Notes under the pieces: model-generated
What the model was told of the DNA's origin: nothing
Database searches by the model: none
The model's input: only the letters and a program-made list of their open reading frames with translations
Shown: positions 36,455 through 44,941 of the stretch, piece after piece
Position numbering within the stretch: the first letter of the stretch is position 1
How the letters are laid out: every line of letters begins with the position of its first letter
Origin: Levilinea sp.
GTDB taxonomy: Bacteria > Chloroflexota > Anaerolineae > Anaerolineales > Anaerolineaceae
Direction of reading: 5' to 3'
Length of the DNA stretch: 64,000 nt
Assembly: GCA_029975215.1 (NCBI GenBank)
Contig: JARKPO010000061.1
Coordinates: 62,001 to 126,000 of the forward strand
Program-made: the position numbers and the translations under genes

Positions 36455-37674
36455 AAGCGGAAGTCCTGGCCGTAATTCCGGCGCGGGGAGGTTCAAAGGG
36501 CATCCCGCGTAAAAATATCAAGAAATTCGCGGGATACCCGCTGATTGCCTATTCCATCGCGGCGGGCACGCAGTCTGAGATGGTGACGCGCGTGATCCTG
36601 TCGACCGATGATGAGGAGATCGCCGCGGTGGGGCGCAAGTACGGCGCGGAGACGCCTTTTCTGCGCCCGGCGGAATTCGCCCAGGATCAGACCCTGGACC
36701 TGCCCGTTTTTGAACACGCCCTGAGCTGGCTGGCAGAGCACGAAGGCTACCGCCCGGATGTGGTGGTGCAGCTGCGGCCCACTTCACCCATCCGCCCGTT
36801 GGGGATGGTGGACGCGGCTGTGCGCCTGCTGCTGGACAACCCGGAAGCTGATTCGGTGCGCGGGGTGGTTCCGGCGGGGCAAAACCCGCACAAGATGTGG
36901 CGCATTGATCCGGTCAGCGGGCATATGCAGGGCCTGCTGACGGTGGAAGGGTTGGCTGAGCCGTATAACGCTCCCCGCCAGGTGCTTCCGCCGGTGTACT
37001 GGCAGACCGGCCACATTGACGCCATCCGTCCGCGGGCGATTTTGGAGCAACATTCCATGAGCGGCCGAGTGATTCTGCCGCTGCACATTGAGCCGCGCTA
37101 CACGGTAGACATTGACACACCTTTTGACTGGCTGCGCTATGAGTGGCTGGTGTATCACGCTGGTTTGGAGATGGTGACCCCTGGGCGGGCGCGGCGTCCC
37201 TTGCCAGAAACCGTGCGCCTGTTGGTGATGGATTTCGACGGCGTGCTGACCGACAACCGCGTGTGGGTGGATCAGGATGGGCGCGAGGCGGTGATGGCTT
37301 ACCGCAGCGACAGCATGGGCCTGAAACGCCTGATGGCCCACGGGGTGGAAACGCTAATTCTTTCCACCGAGGTGAACCGTGTGGTGGCGGCGCGCGCCCA
37401 GAAGATGGGCGTGCCGGTGCTGCATGGGGTAGAAGACAAGGCCGAGCGGCTGCGCCAGTATCTGGCGGAACGGCAGATTGACCCGCAGACGGTGGTCTTT
37501 TTGGGCAATGATTTTAACGACACCCCTTGTTTCCCGCTGGTGGGCTGCGCCGTAGCAGTGGCAGACGCCCAGCCGGAAGCCCTGCGTGAGGCCGACCTGG
37601 TGTTGGAACGGCCCGGCGGACACGGCGCGGTGCGGGAATTATGTGATTTGTTGTATCAACGAATCCAATCTTGA
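36448..37674 (+). CDS. neuA: CMP-nonulosonate cytidylyltransferase fused to a KdsC-type HAD phosphatase
   Basis: 408 residues in two domains. Residues 1 to about 245 form a NeuA domain (AVIPARGGSKGIPRKNIKKF; VQLRPTSPIRP; TVDIDTPFDW), which activates a nonulosonic acid with CTP. Residues about 255-408 form a C0-type HAD phosphatase like KdsC, with D262/D264 in DFDGVLTDN, S306/T307, K331 and GNDFND (353-358). All catalytic positions are therefore present. The fusion resembles animal CMAS and suggests that a 9-phosphate intermediate is dephosphorylated. The ATG at 36448 overlaps the SDR stop. The synthase gene starts 13 bp downstream. Confidence 0.88.
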   Translation: MVKAEVLAVIPARGGSKGIPRKNIKKFAGYPLIAYSIAAGTQSEMVTRVILSTDDEEIAAVGRKYGAETPFLRPAEFAQDQTLDLPVFEHALSWLAEHEGYRPDVVVQLRPTSPIRPLGMVDAAVRLLLDNPEADSVRGVVPAGQNPHKMWRIDPVSGHMQGLLTVEGLAEPYNAPRQVLPPVYWQTGHIDAIRPRAILEQHSMSGRVILPLHIEPRYTVDIDTPFDWLRYEWLVYHAGLEMVTPGRARRPLPETVRLLVMDFDGVLTDNRVWVDQDGREAVMAYRSDSMGLKRLMAHGVETLILSTEVNRVVAARAQKMGVPVLHGVEDKAERLRQYLAERQIDPQTVVFLGNDFNDTPCFPLVGCAVAVADAQPEALREADLVLERPGGHGAVRELCDLLYQRIQS

Positions 37675-37687
37675 TAAGGAGTTAACA

Positions 37688-38557
37688 ATGGCAAAAGCGG
37701 TGAAAATTGCAGATCGTTGGGTGGGAGAAGGCTACCCCACCTATGTGGTGGCTGAGATTGGGATTAATCATAACGGCGATTTGGAGCTGGCCAAGCGCAT
37801 GATTCAGGCGGCCAAGGATGCGGGCGTGGACGCGGTGAAGTTCCAGAAGCGCACGCCAGAGCTGTGCGTGCCCGAAGAGCAGAAGGGGCAAATGCGCGAG
37901 ACGCCCTGGGGCTACATTACCTACCTGGAATACCGTTACAAGGTGGAGTTCGGCGAGGCTGAGTACCGTGAAATTGAGCGATTTTGCAAAGAGATCGGCA
38001 TCACCTGGTTCACCTCGGTGTGGGATGAACGCTCGGTGGATTTTATGGAAGCTTTTGAGCCGGTATGCTACAAAATCCCTTCGGCCATGCTGACCGACCA
38101 TTCCCTGCTGCGACATCTGCGCGCCACAGGGCGGCCGCTGATCCTTTCTACGGGCATGTCCACGATGGAAGAGATCCGTGAGGCGGTGGAGGTGTTGGGC
38201 ACGGACAAACTGGTGATCACACACGCCACCAGCACCTATCCCTGCGACCCGAGCGAACTGAACCTGCTCATGATCCGCACGCTGAAGAAGGAATTCCCGG
38301 TTCCAGTGGGCTATTCGGGGCATGAAGTGGGTCTGATCCCCTCGGTGGTGGCCGCCTCATTGGGTGCCTGCATGGTAGAACGGCACATTACCCTGGATCG
38401 GGCCATGTGGGGCAGCGATCAGGCGGCCTCGGTGGAGCCAGGTGGGTTTGAACGCATGGTGAAGTATATCCGTGTGGCCGAACAGAGCCTGGGCGACGGC
38501 GTGAAGCGCGTGTACGAGAGCGAAATGAGCTCGCGCAAGAAGCTGCGCCGCAACTAA
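37688..38557 (+). CDS. Short nonulosonic acid synthase without SAF domain (NeuB family), second copy
   Basis: 289 residues, about 50-65 fewer than typical NeuB. The barrel is complete: TYVVAEIGINHNGDLELAKRMI, VDAVKFQKRTPE, ETPWGYITYLEYRYKVEFG, YKIPSAMLTD, LSTGMSTMEEI, VGYSGHEVGL and MVERHIT. It ends in SSRKKLRRN with no antifreeze-like lid domain. TAAGGAG precedes the ATG. Its neighbours, NeuA fused to a phosphatase and an SDR, suggest that it makes a (possibly 9-phosphorylated) KDN- or sialic-acid-like sugar from a different substrate than the first copy; this is an inference. Confidence 0.85.
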   Translation: MAKAVKIADRWVGEGYPTYVVAEIGINHNGDLELAKRMIQAAKDAGVDAVKFQKRTPELCVPEEQKGQMRETPWGYITYLEYRYKVEFGEAEYREIERFCKEIGITWFTSVWDERSVDFMEAFEPVCYKIPSAMLTDHSLLRHLRATGRPLILSTGMSTMEEIREAVEVLGTDKLVITHATSTYPCDPSELNLLMIRTLKKEFPVPVGYSGHEVGLIPSVVAASLGACMVERHITLDRAMWGSDQAASVEPGGFERMVKYIRVAEQSLGDGVKRVYESEMSSRKKLRRN

Positions 38558-38570
38558 GGCAGGAGGCGTT

Positions 38571-40175
38571 TTGAATTTCCGACAGGTGCTGAACGGCGCA
38601 CGCCGCCGGTGGGTGCATTGGAAGAATAACCGCAGGATGGTAGGTTTAGCTCGCCAGGTGGCGGGGCTGGCCCCGCGGCGCAATGAACGCCCGGTGGTGT
38701 TTTTCAATGCATCCACCCGGCTGGAAGGGATGAGCCTGAACGCTTCCTTCTCGTTGGTGGCCAGCTGGGCGCTGCGCATGCAGGGTACGCCGGTGGTGCA
38801 TTTTGTCTGTGCACAGGGACTGCGCCCTTGTGTTTTGGGCACGCAGCGCGATGATCCGCTGGCCAAACCTCCCTGCCGCGCCTGCCAGGCGCAGTCTCGG
38901 GCGGTGTACCACGGGGCCAAGAAACGCCCCTTTGTGTACCGTGAAGATGCGGCCTTGCGGCAGGCGTTGGAAGGGCGCAGTGTGGCGGATTTGATGGCGC
39001 TGGAATACGGCGGCGTGCCTTTGGGGAGGCTGGTGACCCCGGCCTTGCGCTGGATTTTGCGGCGGCACACCCTGGAAGAGAACGCCGCCACGCGCACGCT
39101 GCTGTGCCAATACTTGCTTTCGGCCTACAGTCTGGCGCAGCAGTTTGGCAAATTATTGGATGATGTGAATCCCCAGGCGGTGGTGGTGTTTAACGGCCAG
39201 TTTTACCCCGAAGCCACCGCTCGCTGGGTGGCCCAGCAGCGCGGTTTGCGGGTGATTACCCATGAAGTGGGACTGCTGCCGACCACGGCCTATTTTACCC
39301 CCGGCGAGGCCACCGCTTACCCGATTGACATCCCCGAGACCTTTGACTTAAACGAAGCGCAGAACCGCCAACTGGATGAATACCTGGAAAAGCGTTTTCA
39401 GGGCAATTTCAGCATGGCGGGGGTGCAGTTTTGGCCGGAGATGCAGCCTTTGGGCGAGGACTTTTGGCAGCGAGCCAGCAAGTTTCGTCAGATTGTGCCG
39501 ATTTTCACCAATGTAGTCTTTGACACCAGTCAGGGCCACGCCAACGTGCTTTTTCCGCACATGTTTGCCTGGCTGGATCAGACGCTGGAAGTGATTCGCG
39601 CCCATCCGGAGACGCTGTTTGTGATCCGCGCACACCCAGATGAGCTGCGCCCCGGTAAGGAAAGCCGTGAGAGCGTGGCCATGTGGGCTGAGGAACGCAA
39701 CGTGCGCGCCCTGCCCAATGTGCTGTTTGTGGATGCCACCGAGTACTTCAGCTCCTATGAGCTGATCCAGCGCAGTAAATTTGTGATGATCTACAATTCG
39801 ACCATTGGGTTGGAAGCCTCGCTGATGGGGGCGGCGGTGCTGTGTGCGGGCAAGGCGCGCTTCACCCAGCTGCAAACGGTGTTTCTGCCGCCCAACGCTG
39901 AAGCCTACCGGCAGATGGCGGAGGAATTTCTGGCGAGCGAAAAGATTACTCCGCCCGCCGAGCATCAACGCAACGCCCGCCGCTTTTTGTATTACCAACT
40001 TTTTCGCACCTCGCTGCCCTTTGAGCGCTGGTTGCAGGAGGATGGGGTGTGGCGTGGGTACACAGCTTTTAAACCCAAGGTGACCTGGCAGGATTTGCTC
40101 GTGCAGTATTCTCCGGTGCTGCGCACGGTGGTGGACGGCATTCTGAAAGGCGAACCTTTCTTGAAGAAAGAATGA
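38571..40175 (+). CDS. Capsule-type glycosyltransferase, KpsC/KpsS-like GT-B fold (second)
   Basis: 534 residues, basic N-terminus, no signal peptide. Blocks include FFNASTRLEGMSLNASFSL, QAVVVFNGQFYPEATARWV, LFVIRAHPDELRPG and MIYNSTIGLEASLMGAAVL with a later KARF. These match the nucleotide-binding half of capsule synthesis transferases and recall the 18153-19760 protein, although overall identity looks low. A CMP-ulosonate donor is plausible because the gene directly follows a synthase and cytidylyltransferase. The start is TTG, fixed by a perfect AGGAGG 4 nt upstream. It overlaps the next gene by ATGA. Confidence 0.65.
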   Translation: MNFRQVLNGARRRWVHWKNNRRMVGLARQVAGLAPRRNERPVVFFNASTRLEGMSLNASFSLVASWALRMQGTPVVHFVCAQGLRPCVLGTQRDDPLAKPPCRACQAQSRAVYHGAKKRPFVYREDAALRQALEGRSVADLMALEYGGVPLGRLVTPALRWILRRHTLEENAATRTLLCQYLLSAYSLAQQFGKLLDDVNPQAVVVFNGQFYPEATARWVAQQRGLRVITHEVGLLPTTAYFTPGEATAYPIDIPETFDLNEAQNRQLDEYLEKRFQGNFSMAGVQFWPEMQPLGEDFWQRASKFRQIVPIFTNVVFDTSQGHANVLFPHMFAWLDQTLEVIRAHPETLFVIRAHPDELRPGKESRESVAMWAEERNVRALPNVLFVDATEYFSSYELIQRSKFVMIYNSTIGLEASLMGAAVLCAGKARFTQLQTVFLPPNAEAYRQMAEEFLASEKITPPAEHQRNARRFLYYQLFRTSLPFERWLQEDGVWRGYTAFKPKVTWQDLLVQYSPVLRTVVDGILKGEPFLKKE

Positions 40176-41152
40176 AACCGATTTGTTCGATTGTAATTCG
40201 CGCGTATAACGAAGAAAAGCACATCGGCCGTTTGCTGACGGGCATCACTCAGCAGAACGTACAGCCGGTGCAGATTATTTTGGTGGATTCTGGCTCCACG
40301 GACGCCACGGTGGCCATTGCTTCGCGCTATCCGGTGGATTTGGTGCAGATCCGGCCGGAGGATTTCACCTTTGGGCGTTCCTTGAACCTGGGGATTCAGG
40401 CAGCGCGCGCCGATTTTGTGGTGATGGCCAGCGCGCATGTCTACCCCGTTTACCCGGATTGGCTGGAACGCCTGCTGGCGCCGTTTGCGGATGAGCAGGT
40501 GGGTTTAACCTACGGCAAGCAGCGCGGGGCAGAAACCTCCCATTTCAGCGAGCACCAGGTGTTTGCCCGCTGGTTTTCGGATGTCTCGGTGCACCACCAG
40601 GCGCACCCCTTCTGCAACAATGCCAATGCGGCCATCCGGCGCGCCCTGTGGGAGCGGCATCCGTATGATGAGACCCTGCCGGCCCTGGAGGATTTGGCCT
40701 GGGCGCGCTGGGCGCAGGAGCAAGGCTGGTGGGTTTCGTACGCCGCCGAGGCTGAGATCATCCACGTGCATCAGGAAACCTGGCGCGGGGTGTACAACCG
40801 CTACCGGCGCGAGGGCATGGCCTTTAAACGTATTTACCCGCAGGAGCGTTTTACCCTGACGGATCTGATACGCCTGTGGGCGAGCAACGTAGCCACCGAT
40901 TGGCAGGCGGCTGCTCGCCAAAAGGTGCTGCGCACGCACTGGAGCAGCGTGCTGCGCTTTCGGTGGATGCAGTTCTGGGGAACCTACCAGGGCTACCGTC
41001 AGTCGGGGCCGTTGACCTGGAATTTACGGCAGACCTTTTATTATCCGCACAGCAGCCAGACCTCCCCTCAGACCGCGCGCCGTTCGGTGCGGCCAATCCC
41101 CTATGGGGAGACGCTGGACGCGGGGGCGGGCAAAGACGCAGGACTTTCGTAA
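40172..41152 (+). CDS. Glycosyltransferase family 2 (rhamnosyltransferase-like)
   Basis: 326 residues. GT-A features are CSIVIRAYNEEKHIGRLL, IILVDSGSTDATVAIA, EDFTFGRSLNLGIQAA, the metal-site region VVMASAHVYPVYPDWL (SAH instead of the usual DxD) and EDLAWARWAQEQGW. A C-terminal helical region covers about residues 215-300. It probably adds a deoxyhexose or hexose. The substitution of His for the second Asp is seen in some family 2 enzymes of this SIVIRAYNEE type. Confidence 0.78.
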   Translation: MKPICSIVIRAYNEEKHIGRLLTGITQQNVQPVQIILVDSGSTDATVAIASRYPVDLVQIRPEDFTFGRSLNLGIQAARADFVVMASAHVYPVYPDWLERLLAPFADEQVGLTYGKQRGAETSHFSEHQVFARWFSDVSVHHQAHPFCNNANAAIRRALWERHPYDETLPALEDLAWARWAQEQGWWVSYAAEAEIIHVHQETWRGVYNRYRREGMAFKRIYPQERFTLTDLIRLWASNVATDWQAAARQKVLRTHWSSVLRFRWMQFWGTYQGYRQSGPLTWNLRQTFYYPHSSQTSPQTARRSVRPIPYGETLDAGAGKDAGLS

Positions 41153-41169
41153 TTAATTGCGGAGGGAAC

Positions 41170-41862
41170 ATGGGATTAAAGATTGAAACCATCGCGGCTT
41201 TGGTGCCCATGCGCCACTATTCGGTGCGCGTGCCGGGGAAGAATTACCGCCCGCTGGCAGGAAAGCCCCTGTTTCACCATATTCTGGATACGCTGCTGCA
41301 AGTGCCGGAGATTCAGACGATTGTGGTGGACACGGACAGCCCAGACGTTTTGGAAGGGCTGGCCAAACATTACCCCACTGTGACCGCGCTGAACCGGCCG
41401 GAGCATTTGCGGGCGGACGATATCCCCATGAACGAAATTCTGCTGCATGATACCGCCCTGGTTCCGGCGGATTTGTATTTGCAGACGCATTCCACCAACC
41501 CGCTGCTGCGGGCCGAAACCATCCGCGCGGCCATTCAAACCCTGGTGGAGCGATACCCGGCCTATGATTCGCTCTTTTCGGGCACGCGGCTGCAAACCCG
41601 TCTGTGGGACGGGCTGGGGCGGGCGATTAACCACAACCCCAACATCCTGCTGCGCACGCAGGACCTGCCGCCGGTGTATGAGGAAAATTCGTGCATCTAC
41701 CTGTTTACCCGCCAGACGCTGGAATTGCGCCGCAACCGCCTGGGTGAGCGGCCGTACCTGTTCGCGATGGAGCCAGACGAAGCCTGGGATATTGATGAAG
41801 AGTTGGACTTCACCATCGCCGACCTGCTGCTGAGCAAGCGCCTGCTGCAAACCGGGGTATAA
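41170..41862 (+). CDS. NeuA-like acylneuraminate cytidylyltransferase family protein
   Basis: 230 residues. The N-terminal AALVPMRHYSVRVPGKNYRPLAGKPLF is a variant of the NeuA/KdsB nucleotide-binding loop. THSTNPLLRAETI and WDIDEELDF further match the family. It is the third such enzyme in the locus and carries no fused phosphatase. It may activate a second nonulosonate or a related keto acid. The ATG at 41170 follows GGAGGG; a longer frame that begins inside the upstream glycosyltransferase is rejected. Confidence 0.8.
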   Translation: MGLKIETIAALVPMRHYSVRVPGKNYRPLAGKPLFHHILDTLLQVPEIQTIVVDTDSPDVLEGLAKHYPTVTALNRPEHLRADDIPMNEILLHDTALVPADLYLQTHSTNPLLRAETIRAAIQTLVERYPAYDSLFSGTRLQTRLWDGLGRAINHNPNILLRTQDLPPVYEENSCIYLFTRQTLELRRNRLGERPYLFAMEPDEAWDIDEELDFTIADLLLSKRLLQTGV

Positions 41863-41929
41863 TTTCACAGCTTGGCGCACCCTGAGGGTGCCGCTAGGCC
41901 ATTCACACTTTTCCAGGCGAGGAAGCATA

Positions 41930-42898
41930 ATGCCTACCATTTTGTTGACGGCCCCCTACATGATCCCGGCGCGGGAACGTTTTCAACCGGTTTTTGAGCA
42001 TTTTGGTCTTGAGGTGATCATTCCGGCAGTGGAAGAACGCATGGAAGCCGCGGAATTGCTGGCGTATGCCGGGCAATTTGACGCCACCATCTGCGGCGAC
42101 GACCGCTACACCCCCGAGGTGCTGGCGGCCTGCCTGCCGCGGCTAAAAGTGATCTCCAAATGGGGGACGGGCATCGATTCGATTGACCGCGAAGCGGCGG
42201 TTCAGATGGGGATCCAGGTGCGCAATACACCCAACGCCTTCACTCTGCCGGTGTCGGATTCGGTGCTGAGCTACATGCTGGCTTTTGCCCGGCGGCAGCC
42301 GTGGATGGACCGTGAGATGAAGGCCGGCCGGTGGGAAAAACTGATGGGGCGTTCGCTGAGCGAATGCACCCTGGGCGTGGTGGGGGTGGGCAACATCGGC
42401 AAGGCGGTTTTGCGCCGGGCGCGCGCCTTTGGCATGAAGCTGCTGGGCTGCGACATTGTGCCCATCGCCCCGGATTTCCTCTTGGAAAATGGGGTGGAGA
42501 TGGTGCCGCTGGAAGAACTGCTGGCCCGGGCGGATTTCGTCAGCATCAACTGCGATTTGAACCCCACCAGCCGCCACCTGATCAATGCGCGTACCTTGCA
42601 GATGATGAAGCCCACGGCAGTGCTGATTAACACGGCGCGCGGGCCGATTGTGGAACAGAGCAGCCTGGAGGCGGCCCTGGCCGCGGGGCAAATTGCCGGC
42701 GCAGGGCTGGATGTGTTTGAATTTGAGCCGCTGCCCAAAGATTCGCCCCTGCTGCACATGGATCAGGTCCTGTTGGCCCCCCATAACAGCAATTCCAGCC
42801 CGGCCGCCTGGGAACGGGTGCATTGGAACACGCTGCGCAACTTGCTGGACGGCCTGGGAATGGACCCGGCAGATTTGGCTCGCTTTCAAAACGCATAA
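41930..42898 (+). CDS. D-isomer specific 2-hydroxyacid dehydrogenase (phosphoglycerate-dehydrogenase-like)
   Basis: 322 residues. The NAD-binding loop is VVGVGNIGKAVLRRA; catalytic residues are the Arg in NTARGP, the Glu in LDVFEFEPLP and the His in LAPHNSNSS. Unlike the serA product at 11481-12404, it keeps the classical His. Its place in the glycan locus, behind a NeuA-like enzyme, suggests that it acts on a hydroxy-acid or sugar-acid intermediate rather than on serine. The substrate is unknown. ATG 41930 has GAGGAAG upstream. The 67-bp gap before it has a TATAAT (41858-41863) without a -35 and a small hairpin, GCACCC-TGA-GGGTGC. Confidence 0.78.
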   Translation: MPTILLTAPYMIPARERFQPVFEHFGLEVIIPAVEERMEAAELLAYAGQFDATICGDDRYTPEVLAACLPRLKVISKWGTGIDSIDREAAVQMGIQVRNTPNAFTLPVSDSVLSYMLAFARRQPWMDREMKAGRWEKLMGRSLSECTLGVVGVGNIGKAVLRRARAFGMKLLGCDIVPIAPDFLLENGVEMVPLEELLARADFVSINCDLNPTSRHLINARTLQMMKPTAVLINTARGPIVEQSSLEAALAAGQIAGAGLDVFEFEPLPKDSPLLHMDQVLLAPHNSNSSPAAWERVHWNTLRNLLDGLGMDPADLARFQNA

Positions 42899-42903
42899 CC
42901 ACG

Positions 42904-44922
42904 ATGCAAGCCAAACGCATTCTCGCAGAAACTTGGTTAGCCGCCGGATTCCTGGCGGCGCTTTCTGCTTTGGCCTACCTCAGCCGGGCGGGCGCGTTGG
43001 GCTTTTACACGGACGACTGGTATGTGATTTGGGGCGGAACCCAGCGCGGCCTGGGGCAGATTGTGGATTTTTATCTGGTGGACCGGCCGTTTATGGGCCT
43101 GCCCTTCGCGGCCACCTTTTCCCTCTTGGGCAATTCGCCGCTGGTCTGGCATGTGTATGCGGCCCTGCTGCGCTTTTTGGGCGGGCTGGCGGCCTTATGG
43201 CTGCTGCGCCAGTTGTGGCCGGAGCAGCGCCTGGCTACCACGTTGGCGGCGGGCCTGTTTGTGGTGTACCCTGGGTTTTTGTCGCAGCCTAAAGCGGTGA
43301 CGTATCAGCTGAATATCCTGGCTCTGGATTTGGGTCTGCTCTCTTTGGGGATGATGACGGCGGCGGTGCGCGCCCAGCGCAAATGGGTGCGAGTGGGGCT
43401 GACGCTGGCGGCGGTGGGGGCGGCTTTGCTGTGCTACGCCATGTTTGAATACATGATCGGACTGGAAGGAGTGCGCCTGTTGGTGCTGGCGGCGCTCTTC
43501 TGGGGCGGCGCGGCCCAAAAACCCCTGCAACGCGCCTTGCGCGCGCTGCGCCCGGCGCTGCCCTACCTGGGTGGCGCGCTGGTCTTCTTGATCTGGCGCG
43601 TGTTCTTCTTCACCAGTGCGCGTGCGGCCACCGATCTAGGCGGCCTGAAGGGGCAGTATCTGGCCGACCCGCTGGGGATGGGGCTGCGCCTGGTGGTGGA
43701 ATCGTTTAAGGACATGTTGGAAAGCCTGTTCCTGGCCTGGGGTGTGCCGCTGTACAACCTGACCCAGCGGGCAGAGACCGGCGTGGTGCTGCAAGCCCTG
43801 GGAGTGGGACTTTTGGGCGGAGTGGCGCTCTTTGGCTATGCAGCGGCGCTGCGCCTGCGCGGACTGGATTCGCGCGACGAGGAGCCCGCCTGGACGCGGG
43901 GGGCTTTGTGGATGGGGGCGGCGGGGACGTTGGCTGCGCTGCTGCCGGTGCTGTTGGCCGGACGGGATGTGTATTTCGCGGATGCGTACGACCATTACTC
44001 GCTGCAAGCCGGGCCGATGGTGGGTTTGTTTTTGGCGGCAGCGGCCTGCGCCTGGTTCCGGCCTAAGGGGCGCATTTTGGCTGGGGCGGTGCTGATCGCT
44101 GCGGGGCTGGCGGCCCAGAACGCCAACGCGGCGGTGTACAGCCGCGCCTGGGAATATCAGCGCCAGTTGTGGTGGCAGCTGAGCTGGCGCGCGCCCGATT
44201 TGAAAGACGGCACGGTGATCGTTCCCGTACTCCCGGCGGGCTACCGCCTGCGCGAAGGCTACGAAGTCTGGTCGCCAGCCAATTTGATCTACAACCCCGG
44301 CGAGGCGGATTTGCGCGTGGTGGGCATGACCCTGGACGACCAGACTCTGCTGCAAGCCCTGCGGCGTGAGACCTTTGGCGAATGGTTTCGGCGGGTGGAA
44401 TACACGGTGGAGACGCGCAGCAGCCTGGTGGTGAGCCTACCGCCCGGCGGGGCGTGTTTACATGTGATTGAGGGAGGGCGCGGCGAGGTCTCCAGCCGGG
44501 AGGAAGCGTTGGTACGGCTGGTGGCACCGCTTTCAGATGTGAGCCGCATCGCGGCGGAGGCTGCGGCGCATACTCCCCCGGCGGCGGTGTTTGGGCGCGA
44601 ACCGGAACATGGATGGTGTTATTATTACCAACAGGCCAGCCTGGCACGCCAGCGGCAGGATTGGCAGGCTGCCGCGTCTCTGGGAGATGAGGCTTTGGAA
44701 CGCGGGTTGACCCCGGCGGACCTCAGCGAATGGATGCCGTTTTATGAGGCTTACGCAGTGCTGGGCCGTCAGGAACAGGCCGACCATTTGGGCGGGCTGC
44801 TGCGCACGGACGCGGCCTTTTTGAATACTTACTGCACCGCGCAGCGCGCTCAATTGGGTGCGCAGGCGGCGGAGAGCTATCTGGTTCACAATTTGTGCGG
44901 AAACGTGGAAGCTGCCAATTAA
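42904..44922 (+). CDS. Large polytopic membrane protein with C-terminal soluble region
   Basis: 672 residues with about 11 hydrophobic segments in the first 430, then a soluble region of about 240 residues that contains a TPR-like helical part near the end (QASLARQRQDWQAAASLGDEAL). The first outer loop has an acidic pair in GFYTDDWYVIWG, which matches a GT-C type catalytic loop, and DRPFMGLPFA follows. It may transfer sugars from a lipid donor or be a polymerase-like protein; neither is shown. The ATG at 42904 directly follows the dehydrogenase stop (5 bp). Confidence 0.6.
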   Translation: MQAKRILAETWLAAGFLAALSALAYLSRAGALGFYTDDWYVIWGGTQRGLGQIVDFYLVDRPFMGLPFAATFSLLGNSPLVWHVYAALLRFLGGLAALWLLRQLWPEQRLATTLAAGLFVVYPGFLSQPKAVTYQLNILALDLGLLSLGMMTAAVRAQRKWVRVGLTLAAVGAALLCYAMFEYMIGLEGVRLLVLAALFWGGAAQKPLQRALRALRPALPYLGGALVFLIWRVFFFTSARAATDLGGLKGQYLADPLGMGLRLVVESFKDMLESLFLAWGVPLYNLTQRAETGVVLQALGVGLLGGVALFGYAAALRLRGLDSRDEEPAWTRGALWMGAAGTLAALLPVLLAGRDVYFADAYDHYSLQAGPMVGLFLAAAACAWFRPKGRILAGAVLIAAGLAAQNANAAVYSRAWEYQRQLWWQLSWRAPDLKDGTVIVPVLPAGYRLREGYEVWSPANLIYNPGEADLRVVGMTLDDQTLLQALRRETFGEWFRRVEYTVETRSSLVVSLPPGGACLHVIEGGRGEVSSREEALVRLVAPLSDVSRIAAEAAAHTPPAAVFGREPEHGWCYYYQQASLARQRQDWQAAASLGDEALERGLTPADLSEWMPFYEAYAVLGRQEQADHLGGLLRTDAAFLNTYCTAQRAQLGAQAAESYLVHNLCGNVEAAN

Positions 44923-44941
44923 CCGAAAGGGAGCGATACGA

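Noticed and set aside
41858-41863. TATAAT before the 2-hydroxyacid dehydrogenase as an internal promoter
   Set aside because: There is no -35 hexamer at a usable distance and the hexamer overlaps the end of the preceding gene.
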